From: Odoribacteraceae bacterium | GTDB taxonomy: Bacteria; Bacteroidota; Bacteroidia; Bacteroidales; Marinifilaceae | Direction of reading: 5' to 3' | DNA: 20,688 bases | Assembly: GCA_031259905.1 (NCBI GenBank) | Contig: JAIRKS010000027.1 | Coordinates: forward strand, 1 to 20,688 | In this document: positions 1-7,571 of the stretch, piece after piece | Position numbering within the stretch: position 1 is the stretch's first letter | How the letters are laid out: each line of letters opens with the position of its first letter | Position numbers and translations under genes: made by a program | Notes under the pieces: generated by a model | The model's input: only the letters and a program-made list of their open reading frames with translations | Told to the model about the DNA's origin: nothing | The model's database searches: none

Positions 1-85
1 GCAATATCGGCCGCCGACAGAGCAATATCGGCTGCCGACAGAGCAATGTCGGCCGCCGACAAAGCAATGTCGGCGGCCGACATTG
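1..85. repeat. 21-bp tandem array A1 (4 units) upstream of etfB
   Basis: Four head-to-tail 21-bp units start at 1, 22, 43 and 64. The shared part is GCAATRTCGGCYGCCGACA, and the first units differ from each other by one or a few bases. Each unit holds the inverted repeat TCGGC-N-GCCGA. The last unit, nearest the gene, has changed so that CAATGTCGG (65-73) and CCGACATTG (77-85) form a perfect 9-bp hairpin with a 3-nt loop. The array touches the left edge, so more copies may lie outside the window. It ends 42 bp before the -33 box of the etfB promoter. It shares period, but not sequence, with four other arrays in this window. Confidence 0.93.
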
Positions 86-126
86 TCGCGTCAAGGGGCG
101 TTTGCCCTGGCACGCGGGAGGGACGC

Positions 127-158
127 GTTGCCCGGCGTCGCGAAAAATAGTACCTTTG
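127..158 (+). promoter_or_regulatory. Bacteroidetes-type promoter of the etfB operon
   Basis: TACCTTTG at 151-158 matches the Bacteroidetes -7 consensus TAnnTTTG. GTTG at 127-130 lies exactly 20 bp upstream, where the -33 TTTG/TTG box is expected. The start codon of etfB follows 59 bp after the -7 box, leaving a leader of roughly 50 nt. The leader has no clear Shine-Dalgarno sequence and is A/T-rich just before the ATG. Confidence 0.75.
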
Positions 159-217
159 CCCCCGCGTCCACCCCCGACGGGGCACGGCACGCGTCACAAT
201 AGTAATGTTTAAAACGT

Positions 218-1090
218 ATGAAAGAATTGAAGATCGTCGTCCTGGCAAAACAAGTCCCCGACACGCGGAACGTCGGGAAAGATGCCATGAAAGCGGACGG
301 CACCGTCAACAGGGCGGCGCTCCCCGCTATTTTTAACCCGGAAGACCTGAACGCCCTCGAGCAGGCACTGCGACTGAAAGACGCCCTCCCGGGAAGTTCC
401 GTCCACGTGCTGACGATGGGGCCGGCGCGCGCCGCCGAGATCATCCGCGAGGCCATGTACCGCGGCGCCGACGGCGGGTACTTGCTATCCGACCGCGCGT
501 TCGCCGGGTCGGACACCCTGGCAACCTCTTACGCGCTCTCCCGCGCGCTGGATAACCTCCCGCGCGACCTGATCCTCTGCGGCCGACAGGCCATCGACGG
601 GGATACCGCGCAAGTCGGCCCGCAGGTAGCGGAAAAACTGGGACTGCCGCAAGTAACCTACGCCGAGGAGATCCGGCTCGTCAACGAGAACACCGTGCGC
701 GTGAAACGTCGCCTCGAGAGAGGAGTCGAGGAGGTAGAATGCCCGCTGCCCGCCGTCGTGACCGTCAACGGGTCGGCGGCACCCTGTCGACCGAGAAACG
801 CCCGGCTGGTCATGAAATACAAGCACGCCCGCGCGACGCAGGAGCTACAAGAAGCGTCCGGGGACTACCTCGCGCTGGCCAGCGAACGCCCCTACCTGAA
901 GCTAACCGAGTGGAACGTGAACGACATCGCGTGTGACCCGCGGGAACTGGGGCTGGGCGGCTCGCCAACAAAAGTGAAAGCGATCGAGAACGTGGTGTTC
1001 CAGGCGAAAGAGGCCAAAACTCTCGCCGCTACCGACACCGAGATCGACGCGCTGATGAGAGAGTTAATCGCGAATCACACGATCGGGTGA
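218..1090 (+). CDS. etfB: Electron transfer flavoprotein subunit beta
   Basis: EtfB is the AMP/FAD-binding small subunit of the soluble electron-transferring flavoprotein, which takes electrons from acyl-CoA dehydrogenases or bifurcates them in anaerobes. The 290 residues cover the whole family length. The N-terminal KIVVLAKQVPDT strand, NPEDLNALEQAL (about 40-51), CGRQAIDGDTAQVGP (121-135) and ECPLPAVVTV (174-183) are the family's nucleotide-binding signatures. The GRQAIDGDTAQVGP form resembles EtfB of anaerobes that bifurcate electrons, but I cannot prove that activity from sequence. It is first in an operon with etfA (35-bp gap) and an acyl-CoA dehydrogenase. The ATG at 218 fits the promoter at 151-158. 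A 21-bp repeat array lies directly upstream of the promoter. Confidence 0.95.
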   Translation: MKELKIVVLAKQVPDTRNVGKDAMKADGTVNRAALPAIFNPEDLNALEQALRLKDALPGSSVHVLTMGPARAAEIIREAMYRGADGGYLLSDRAFAGSDTLATSYALSRALDNLPRDLILCGRQAIDGDTAQVGPQVAEKLGLPQVTYAEEIRLVNENTVRVKRRLERGVEEVECPLPAVVTVNGSAAPCRPRNARLVMKYKHARATQELQEASGDYLALASERPYLKLTEWNVNDIACDPRELGLGGSPTKVKAIENVVFQAKEAKTLAATDTEIDALMRELIANHTIG

Positions 1091-1125
1091 CCGCGCGATA
1101 CCGAATCCTTTAAACGAAAACAAAC

Positions 1126-2145
1126 ATGAATAGCGTATTTGTATATTGCGAGATAGAAGAAGGCACGGTGGCAGACGTGAGCCTCGAACTGCTGACGAAA
1201 GGCCGCACGCTCGCGACAACACTCGGGGTGAAGCTCGAGGCCGTCGCCCTGGGGAGTAACCTGCAAGGAATCGAGCGGCAACTCTTCCCGTACGGCGCGG
1301 ACGTCGCGTGGGTCGGTGACGATCCCCGCCTGTCGCCCTACACGACACTCCCGCACGCGAAAATACTCGCGAGGCTCTTCGAGGAACAAAAACCGCGAAT
1401 CGCCCTGATGGGCGCCACGAGCGTGGGACGAGACCTCGGACCGCGCGTCTCCTCGGCGCTGCACAGCGGGCTGACCGCCGATTGCACCAGCCTCGAGATC
1501 GGCGACTATACCGACGCCAGGAGCAAGAAGGAGTACAAGAACCTGCTCTACCAGATCCGACCGGCATTCGGCGGTAACATCGTGGCCACGATCGTCAACC
1601 CCGACTGCCGCCCGCAAATGGCCACCGTCCGGGAAGGCGTGATGAAAAAGGAAATCCTCGACCCGGCACATCCCGGCGAGGTGAAATACCTGCAAGTAGA
1701 CCGGCTCCTCGACGATGCCGACCTCGTGGTGAAGGTCATCGAGCGACACGTGGAAAAGTCAAAAATAAACATCAAGGGCGCCTCGATCATCGTCTCCGGC
1801 GGCTACGGGGTAGGATCGCGGGAAAACTTTAACCTCCTCCACGAGCTGGCCACCACCCTGGGCGGGGAGGTCGGCGCCTCGCGCGCGGCCGTCGACGCCG
1901 GCTTCGCGGAACACGAGCGGCAAATCGGGCAAACCGGCACCACCGTGCGCCCGAAACTCTACATCGCCTGCGGCATCTCCGGGCAGATCCAGCACACGGC
2001 CGGGATGGAAGAGTCCGCCATCGTGATCGCCATCAATACCGATCCCGCCGCGCCGATCAACAAGTTCGCCGACTACACGATCACCGGGGATCTCAACGTG
2101 ATCATCCCGAAAATGATCCAGTATTACAAGAAAAACAGCAAATAA
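1126..2145 (+). CDS. etfA: Electron transfer flavoprotein subunit alpha
   Basis: EtfA pairs with EtfB and holds the FAD that exchanges electrons with the partner dehydrogenase. At 339 residues it is the usual length without extra ferredoxin domains. The N-terminal alpha/beta domain covers about 1-200. The C-terminal FAD domain shows VSGGYGVGSRENF (223-235), SRAAVDAGF (252-260), GQTGTTVRPKLYIACGISG (268-286), QIQH, and the AINTDPAAPI loop (302-311). Most EtfA proteins read SGGRG where this one reads SGGYG, so an arginine near the flavin site is a tyrosine here; I believe relatives in Bacteroidales share this. Only 11 bp separate its stop from the acyl-CoA dehydrogenase start, so translation within one mRNA is likely. 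Confidence 0.95.
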   Translation: MNSVFVYCEIEEGTVADVSLELLTKGRTLATTLGVKLEAVALGSNLQGIERQLFPYGADVAWVGDDPRLSPYTTLPHAKILARLFEEQKPRIALMGATSVGRDLGPRVSSALHSGLTADCTSLEIGDYTDARSKKEYKNLLYQIRPAFGGNIVATIVNPDCRPQMATVREGVMKKEILDPAHPGEVKYLQVDRLLDDADLVVKVIERHVEKSKINIKGASIIVSGGYGVGSRENFNLLHELATTLGGEVGASRAAVDAGFAEHERQIGQTGTTVRPKLYIACGISGQIQHTAGMEESAIVIAINTDPAAPINKFADYTITGDLNVIIPKMIQYYKKNSK

Positions 2146-2156
2146 CAAGAAACATT

Positions 2157-3860
2157 ATGGCAAACTTCTATACAGACAACGCGGCAATACGATTCCACCT
2201 GGAACATCCCCTGATGAAGAAGATCGTCTCCCTGAAAGAACGCGACTTCCGGGACGCCGGGAAAAACGACATCGCGCCAAGAGATTTCGAGGACGCGATG
2301 GATAACTACGACAAGGTGCTCGAAATCGTGGGAGAGATCTGCGGCGACGTGCTCGCCGTGAACGCCGAAGAGGTCGATAACACCGGGACGCGCGTGGTCA
2401 ACGGGCGCGTCGAGTACGCCCCCGGCACGCGGCAGAACCACGAGACGCTGACCCAGGCCGGGCTGTACAACATGTCGCTGCCAAGGGAATACGACGGGCT
2501 GAACTTCCCGATCGTCCCCTACGTGATGGCCGCCGAGTTAGTCTCCCGCGCCGACGCCGGCTTCGGGAATATCTGGGGACTGCAGGACTGCGCCGAAACC
2601 ATCCACGAGTTCGCGAACGACGACCAGAAACGACGCTTCCTCCCCAGGGGCGCGCGAGGGGAAACCTACGCGATGGATCTGACCGAACCCGACGCCGGGT
2701 CGGACCTGCAAGCCGTGCAACTGAAAGCGACCCTGAAAGACGGGCAATGGATCTTGAACGGCGTGAAACGATTCATCACGAACGGCGACGCGCACGTCGC
2801 CCTCGTGCTCGCCCGCTCGGAAGAAGGAACGCGGGACGGACGCGGCCTCTCGATGTTCATCTACGACAAGGCCAACGGCGGCATGACCGTCCGCCGCGTC
2901 GAGAACAAGTTAGGCATCAAGGGATCGCCTACCTGCGAGCTGGTCTTCAAGGACGCGCCGGCCGAGTTATGCGGCGACCGCAAGCTGGGACTAATCAAGT
3001 ACGTGATGTCGCTCATGAACGGTGCCCGCCTCGGCGTGGGCGCGCAAGCGGTCGGGATCGCCGAGGCCGCCTACCGCGAGGGCCTGAAATACGCCCGCGA
3101 GCGCTTCCAGTTCGGGAAAGCCATCATCGAGTTCCCGGCCGTCTACGAGATGCTCTCGAACATGGAAGCCAAGTTACAAGGCGCGCGATCGCTCCTGTAC
3201 GAGACCTGCCGCTTCGTCGACGTCTACAAGGCATACTCCCACCTCGCAACGGAACGTGCGCTCGACAAGAAGGAAAAAGAAGAGCTGAAACACTACCAGA
3301 AACTGGCCGACTTCTATACCCCCTTGCTGAAATTGTTCGCCAGCGAGTTCGCCAACGAGATCGCGTACGACGCCCTGCAGATCCACGGCGGGTCGGGATA
3401 CATGAAAGATTACCCCGTCCAGCGCCTCGCGCGGGACGCCCGCATCACGAACATCTACGAGGGAACGTCCCAGCTGCAAGTGGTGGCCGCCATACGCGGC
3501 GTGGTCACCGGGCACTACCTGAAGCAAACGCGGGAAGTCTACGAGACCTCCCCGGCACGCCCAGGGCAGGAGTTCCTCCACGACATCCTGAAGGAAATGA
3601 CCGACGTGTACGAGAACGCCACGATCGCCGTGACCGCCCCCGGTGACCCGGAGTACATTGACTTCCACGCCCGGCGACTGGTCGAGATGGCCGGGTACGT
3701 GATCACCGGTCACCTCCTCCTCCAGGACGCACGACGGCACGAAAGCTATTCCGGGATCGCCGACCGCTTCGTGAAATACGGCCAAGCGCGGGTAGCCGCC
3801 CACGCCGCCTTCATCAACAATTTCCAACCGAAGGACCTGGGCGCGTACAAGAAAAGCTAA
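2157..3860 (+). CDS. Acyl-CoA dehydrogenase, long form with C-terminal extension
   Basis: This FAD enzyme oxidises an acyl-CoA to the 2-enoyl-CoA (or works in reverse with a bifurcating ETF) and passes electrons to EtfAB, encoded just upstream. Visible signatures are AMDLTEPDAGSD (172-183, FAD/substrate loop), RERFQFGKAI (314-323), QIHGGSGYMKDYPVQR (408-423) and the catalytic-base motif IYEGTSQLQ (433-441, E435). The protein is 567 residues, while ordinary short- and medium-chain members are near 380. The excess is an N-terminal portion of about 90 residues and a helical tail after about 455, as in the long acyl-CoA dehydrogenases common in Bacteroidetes and Deltaproteobacteria. Substrate chain length cannot be read from the sequence. 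It is the last gene of the operon and is followed by a strong hairpin terminator. Confidence 0.92.
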   Translation: MANFYTDNAAIRFHLEHPLMKKIVSLKERDFRDAGKNDIAPRDFEDAMDNYDKVLEIVGEICGDVLAVNAEEVDNTGTRVVNGRVEYAPGTRQNHETLTQAGLYNMSLPREYDGLNFPIVPYVMAAELVSRADAGFGNIWGLQDCAETIHEFANDDQKRRFLPRGARGETYAMDLTEPDAGSDLQAVQLKATLKDGQWILNGVKRFITNGDAHVALVLARSEEGTRDGRGLSMFIYDKANGGMTVRRVENKLGIKGSPTCELVFKDAPAELCGDRKLGLIKYVMSLMNGARLGVGAQAVGIAEAAYREGLKYARERFQFGKAIIEFPAVYEMLSNMEAKLQGARSLLYETCRFVDVYKAYSHLATERALDKKEKEELKHYQKLADFYTPLLKLFASEFANEIAYDALQIHGGSGYMKDYPVQRLARDARITNIYEGTSQLQVVAAIRGVVTGHYLKQTREVYETSPARPGQEFLHDILKEMTDVYENATIAVTAPGDPEYIDFHARRLVEMAGYVITGHLLLQDARRHESYSGIADRFVKYGQARVAAHAAFINNFQPKDLGAYKKS

Positions 3861-3908
3861 CGAGTCCCGCCGGGAAAACAAGGAAGGGGAAGGGAAGACT
3901 CCCCGCGA

Positions 3909-3950
3909 AAAGTCGATATGCCGCGTGCCGGCATGTCGACTTTATTATTT
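3909..3950 (+). terminator. Hairpin terminator after the acyl-CoA dehydrogenase gene
   Basis: Arms 3909-3923 (AAAGTCGATATGCCG) and 3929-3943 (CGGCATGTCGACTTT) pair over 15 bp with one G-T wobble around a 5-nt loop. The 3' side runs into TTTATTATTT. The A-rich 5' flank suggests it could also act on the opposite strand. Confidence 0.75.
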
Positions 3951-4018
3951 ACCCGCGGCCCGGACGGGAGAAACACGAGAGCAATTCATCGCGACTGCCC
4001 CTGAAACTGACGGTAACG

Positions 4019-4102
4019 GGCCGACCTGTTTCAGGGATAGGCCGGCCTACATGCAAAAAAGGCCGACCTGCATTGCATACAAGTCGACCCTTCACGACAG
4101 GA
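4019..4102. repeat. Degenerate 21-bp array A2 (4 units)
   Basis: Related cores begin at 4019 (GGCCGACCTG), 4040 (GGCCGGCCTA), 4061 (GGCCGACCTG) and 4082 (AGTCGACCCT), each exactly 21 bp apart. Only the near-palindromic 8-10 bp core is kept; the 11 bp between cores differ from unit to unit. The preceding inverted repeat at 3999-4036 overlaps the first unit. I read this as an old, decayed or differently constrained member of the same array class as A1, A3, A4 and A5. Support comes from exact spacing rather than from sequence identity, so confidence is lower than for the others. Confidence 0.6.
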
Positions 4103-4191
4103 GTCCGTCCTCCATTATCACGGATCACGGATCACGGCTTCCAGTTTCGCGCGCGACGCGGGGCTTCTTCCGCGATTGCCCCGTGTAGCCC

Positions 4192-4229
4192 GTGAAAGCG
4201 AGGAGGGACACCTCGCGGTATCCCTCCTC
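4192..4229 (-). terminator. Hairpin terminator of the gcvT-serC-serA-DUF1015 operon
   Basis: On the plus strand GAGGAGGGA (4200-4208) and TCCCTCCTC (4221-4229) form a 9-bp stem with a 12-nt loop. Read on the minus strand it lies 27 bp past the DUF1015 stop and is followed by GCTTTC, so the U-tract is weak. Confidence 0.5.
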
Positions 4230-4255
4230 CTCTCTTTTCCCGCGGGGCGGGGCGT

Positions 4256-5506
4256 TCAATCCAGCTCGTGTATCACCAGCCCGGAACGCAACTTCGGTTC
4301 GAACCAGGTGGTTTTCGGTGGCATGATATTCCCGGTATCGGCGATGTTGATCAATTGTTCCATCGAGACGGGGTAGAGGGCAAAAGCCACCCGTGCCTCC
4401 TTGCTGTCCACCCGGCGCTGCAACTCGCCAAGACCGCGAATCCCCCCCACGAAATCGACGCGGGTAGAACGACGCAAGTCCTGGATGTCGAAGATCTTGG
4501 ACAAGACGTGCCTGGACAGGATCGTCACGTCGAGCACGTTCACCGGGTCGCTGTCGTCGAGCGCCTCCGGCCTGGCGATCAACCTGAACCAGTGTCCTTC
4601 CAGGTACATGCCGAACTCGTGCAGGCGGGTGGGACGGAACGCTTTCCGTCCCGCGTCCTGCACGTGGAAACACTCTTCCAGCCGTGCGACCAGCTCGCCG
4701 GGGGTAAGGCCGTTCAGGTCGTTGACGACCCGGTTATAGTCGATGATCTGGAGCTGCGTGTCCGGGAAGTGAACTGCCATGAAATAGTTATACTCCTCGG
4801 AGCCGTCATGCAGCGGGTTCGCCCGGCGACGCTCCTCGCCGATACGCGCGGCGGCGGCCGTGCGATGATGCCCGTCGGCGACGTAAGTGCAGGGGACTTC
4901 CGTCGCGAAAAGCTCTTCCAGTCGCCTGTTCGTTTCCCGGCAAGAGATCACCCAGAAACGATGCCCGAAGCCGTCCTCCGCCGTGAAATCGTAGACGGGT
5001 TCGCGGCTCGTGACGTCGGCCACGATAGCGTCGATCGCCGGGACGGCCTTGTAGGCGAAAAATACCGGTTCGAGGTTAGCGTTCACGTGGCGGGTGAGCA
5101 CCATGCGATCCTCCTCCTTGTCGGGACGGGTCAGCTCGTGCTTCTTGATGACTCCGTTTGCGTAATCGGCGCACGCGGCGCATCCCACGATGCCGTACTG
5201 CGTCCTTCCCTCCATCGTCTGGGCGTAGACGTAGAAGCACGGTTGCTCGTCCTGCACGAGCCATCCCTTGTCGCGGAACATCTTGAAATTCTTCACGCTT
5301 TTCTCGTACACCGTTTCCGCGTGGACGTCCGTGCCGGGGGGGCAGTCGATCTCGGCGCGGGTGACATGCAGCAGCGATTTCGGTTTCCCGGCGGCCATGC
5401 GCGTGGCCTCTCCCGTGTTCATCACGTCGTAGGGGAGGCAGGCCAGCTCCTCGCAGATTTCCCGCGTTGCCGGCCTCAGTCCTTTAAATGGTTTTACTAT
5501 TGCCAT
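4256..5506 (-). CDS. DUF1015 family protein, last gene of the serine operon
   Basis: The 416-residue protein matches DUF1015 across its length: the start IVKPFKGLRP, LPYDVMN (24-30), KKHELTRPDKEEDR (121-134), and the hallmark DGHHR (211-215) followed by a run of alanines. The function is not established to my knowledge. DGHHR resembles the motif of ParB/sulfiredoxin-fold kinases such as the archaeal free-serine kinase SerK. Together with its position 7 bp downstream of serA, this suggests a role in serine or phosphoserine metabolism; that is inference. No phosphoserine phosphatase gene (serB) is visible in the window, so a part in the final step or its reverse is possible. No signal peptide is visible, so it is probably cytoplasmic. 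The ATG at 5506 gives the conserved MxIVKPFKG start. Confidence 0.85.
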   Translation of the reverse strand: MAIVKPFKGLRPATREICEELACLPYDVMNTGEATRMAAGKPKSLLHVTRAEIDCPPGTDVHAETVYEKSVKNFKMFRDKGWLVQDEQPCFYVYAQTMEGRTQYGIVGCAACADYANGVIKKHELTRPDKEEDRMVLTRHVNANLEPVFFAYKAVPAIDAIVADVTSREPVYDFTAEDGFGHRFWVISCRETNRRLEELFATEVPCTYVADGHHRTAAAARIGEERRRANPLHDGSEEYNYFMAVHFPDTQLQIIDYNRVVNDLNGLTPGELVARLEECFHVQDAGRKAFRPTRLHEFGMYLEGHWFRLIARPEALDDSDPVNVLDVTILSRHVLSKIFDIQDLRRSTRVDFVGGIRGLGELQRRVDSKEARVAFALYPVSMEQLINIADTGNIMPPKTTWFEPKLRSGLVIHELD

Positions 5507-5513
5507 GATCTCG

Positions 5514-6434
5514 TTAATTTACCTTGAATCTTTTATCTCCCTTCTCGATGAAGTTCACGATCTGTCGGGCGGCTGCTAGGCCGGCGTTGACGTTTGCTTC
5601 CCCGGTTTGCGCTCCCATTTTCTTCGGGGTGGCGTAATAGCGGCCAGTGAATTTACTGAACAGGGTGCTGTCGGGGGCGACGTCGGTGATATACGAGAAG
5701 TCGGGGCGTTCCTCCATCAGTCGTGCCAGCCCTTCCTCGTCGATGATCTCCTTGCGTGCCGTGTTCACGAGCACGGCATCCGGCGGCATCCGCTGCAGGA
5801 GGTCGCGGTTGATTGACCTTCTCGTCTCGGCGGTGGCCGGGACGTGCAGCGAGACGTACCGGCAGGTGGAATACAGCTCCTCGACAGAGTGCACGGGGAT
5901 TGCCCCGGCGAGCTTGATTTGCTCGTCCGTCATGTAGGGGTCGAAGGCGTAAACCTCCATGCCGAAGCCGCGGGCAACGCGCCCGACGTTCTGCCCGACG
6001 TTCCCGTAGGCGTGCAGGCCGAGTTTCTTCCCTTTCAACTCGCTGCCCGACGTCCCGTTGTAGAAGTTGCGCGCCATGTAGACCATGAGTCCCAGGGCGA
6101 GTTCCGCCACGGCGTTCGCGTTTTGTCCGGGAGTGTTCATGACGACCACGTCGCGGGCGGAGCAGGCTACCAGGTCGATGTTATCGTACCCGGCGCCGGC
6201 GCGGACGACCACCTTGAGCCGCTTCGCGGCGTCGATCACGTCGCCGGTGATCTTGTCCGAGCGGACGATCAGTGCGTCGGCGTCCGCGACGGCGGCGATC
6301 AATTCTTCCCGGGAGGTGTATTTTTCCAGCAGGGCCAGCTCGTACCCCCGCGCCTCGATGATCTCGCGGATACCCTTCACCGCTATCGGGGCGAAGGGTT
6401 TGTCTGTTGCTACCAGTACCTTTATCATTGTCAT
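5514..6434 (-). CDS. serA: D-3-phosphoglycerate dehydrogenase, short type with active-site lysine
   Basis: SerA oxidises 3-phosphoglycerate to 3-phosphohydroxypyruvate, the first step of serine synthesis. The protein is only 306 residues and has no ACT or other C-terminal regulatory domain, so feedback inhibition through such a domain is not expected. RAGAGYDNID (78-87), the NAD loop HAYGNVG (141-147, alanine at the usual first glycine of GxGxxG) and NTARKEIIDEEGL (224-236, R227) mark the 2-hydroxyacid dehydrogenase fold. The usual TPH-x-G active-site histidine is missing; the sequence reads TPKKMGAQ (269-276). This is the pattern of the lysine-type (IIIK) enzymes described for Entamoeba and Bacteroidales. 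It follows serC after 12 bp. A second in-frame ATG lies at 6428. Confidence 0.93.
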   Translation of the reverse strand: MTMIKVLVATDKPFAPIAVKGIREIIEARGYELALLEKYTSREELIAAVADADALIVRSDKITGDVIDAAKRLKVVVRAGAGYDNIDLVACSARDVVVMNTPGQNANAVAELALGLMVYMARNFYNGTSGSELKGKKLGLHAYGNVGQNVGRVARGFGMEVYAFDPYMTDEQIKLAGAIPVHSVEELYSTCRYVSLHVPATAETRRSINRDLLQRMPPDAVLVNTARKEIIDEEGLARLMEERPDFSYITDVAPDSTLFSKFTGRYYATPKKMGAQTGEANVNAGLAAARQIVNFIEKGDKRFKVN

Positions 6435-6446
6435 TGTTTTAACATG

Positions 6447-7517
6447 TTAATGCTTGGCGGCGAAGTCCTGCATGGCCGTGACCAGCGCTTTCACGTCCTC
6501 GATGGAGCAGGCGTTGTAGACGGAGGCGCGGAAGCCGCCGACGGAGCGATGTCCCTTGATGCCGACGATGTTTCTCGATTTCGCGAAGTCGAGGAACTCT
6601 TTTTCCAGCCCCTCGTGTCCCTCGCGCAGCAGGAACGGGATGTTCATCCGCGAGCGAGAGCCTTCTTTCACCACGGGACGGAAGAGCTTGCTTTTTTCCA
6701 GCTCGTTGTAGATCATGTCGGAGCGCGTGATGGCCAGTTTTTCCATTGCCTTAAGCCCGCCGAGGGACTTGATCCACTTCAGGGTTTCCTTCACGCCGAG
6801 GATGTTGACGCACGGCGGGGTGTTGTACATGGATCCCTTTTCCACGTGCGTCTTGTAGCGCAGCATGGTGGGGATGATGCGACCGGCGACCACGCGTTCC
6901 AGCATGTCGTTCTTGATGATCACGAAGGTCACGCCGGCAGGCCCGATGTTTTTCTGCGCGCCGCCGTAGATCATCGCGTACTTGGAGACGTCCACCGGGC
7001 GACTGCAGATGTCCGATGACATGTCGCAGATCAACGGCACGGGCGAATCCGGGTCCGTGAAGATTTCCGTCCCGCGGATCGTGTTGTTCGACGTGAAGTG
7101 CGCGTAATCGACGTCCGCCGGGATCGTGAAAGGCGGGTAGTAGGTGAAGCCGTCGGCCTCGGAGGAGGCGATGACGTCGACCTCTCCCCACATCCTGGCC
7201 TCCTTGATGGCGGCGGTGGACCAGGTGCCGGTATTGACGTAAGCCGCCCTGGTATTCAAAAAGTTGTACGGGATCATGCAGAATTGCAGGCTCGCTCCCC
7301 CGCCGAGGAAGAGGACGGAGTAGTCTGCCGGTATATCCAGCACTTCCCTGAAGAGGTTTATCGCCTCGTCGTGGACGGCCTGGAAGTCGGCGGAACGGTG
7401 CGACACCTCGAGGATCGATTGTCCCGTGTTTCCCAGCTCGATCACCGCGCTGGAGACGTTTTCCAACGTCGCGTCCGGCAATTTACACGGGCCGGCATTG
7501 AAGATGTGTTTTCTCAT
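6447..7517 (-). CDS. serC: Phosphoserine aminotransferase
   Basis: SerC transfers an amino group from glutamate to 3-phosphohydroxypyruvate to make O-phosphoserine, and usually also serves pyridoxal phosphate synthesis. The 356-residue length is standard. NAGPCKLP (7-14), LGGGAS (71-76) and the PLP-lysine motif YGGAQKNIGPAG (184-195, K189) are visible, as is SVGGFRASVYN near the C terminus. It lies directly upstream of serA, which makes its substrate, and 54 bp downstream of gcvT. The 54-bp gap is A/T-rich but I see no clear TAnnTTTG, so co-transcription with gcvT is the simplest reading. Confidence 0.95.
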   Translation of the reverse strand: MRKHIFNAGPCKLPDATLENVSSAVIELGNTGQSILEVSHRSADFQAVHDEAINLFREVLDIPADYSVLFLGGGASLQFCMIPYNFLNTRAAYVNTGTWSTAAIKEARMWGEVDVIASSEADGFTYYPPFTIPADVDYAHFTSNNTIRGTEIFTDPDSPVPLICDMSSDICSRPVDVSKYAMIYGGAQKNIGPAGVTFVIIKNDMLERVVAGRIIPTMLRYKTHVEKGSMYNTPPCVNILGVKETLKWIKSLGGLKAMEKLAITRSDMIYNELEKSKLFRPVVKEGSRSRMNIPFLLREGHEGLEKEFLDFAKSRNIVGIKGHRSVGGFRASVYNACSIEDVKALVTAMQDFAAKH

Positions 7518-7571
7518 GGTATTAAAGATTTAGTTTTGCCTAATGGTTTCATTTATTTTATGTCTCCCCGT

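Larger units (their letters stand above)
3861..4255. other. Intergenic region between convergent acd and DUF1015 genes
   Basis: This 395-bp gap between two converging transcription units contains no convincing gene. It holds, in order, the acd terminator, an inverted repeat (CCCTGAAAC 3999-4007 with GTTTCAGGG 4028-4036), degenerate 21-bp repeat array A2, and the terminator of the serine operon on the minus strand. Short ORFs crossing it lack a recognisable start region or family. Confidence 0.7.

Noticed and set aside
4019..4102. Short CRISPR-like array with a 10-bp repeat and variable 11-bp spacers
   Set aside because: Repeat and spacer are far too short, the core itself varies, there are no cas genes, and the period matches the other 21-bp arrays.
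3925..4188. 87-codon open frame between acd and DUF1015
   Set aside because: It begins inside the acd terminator, crosses array A2, and has no promoter or recognisable domain.
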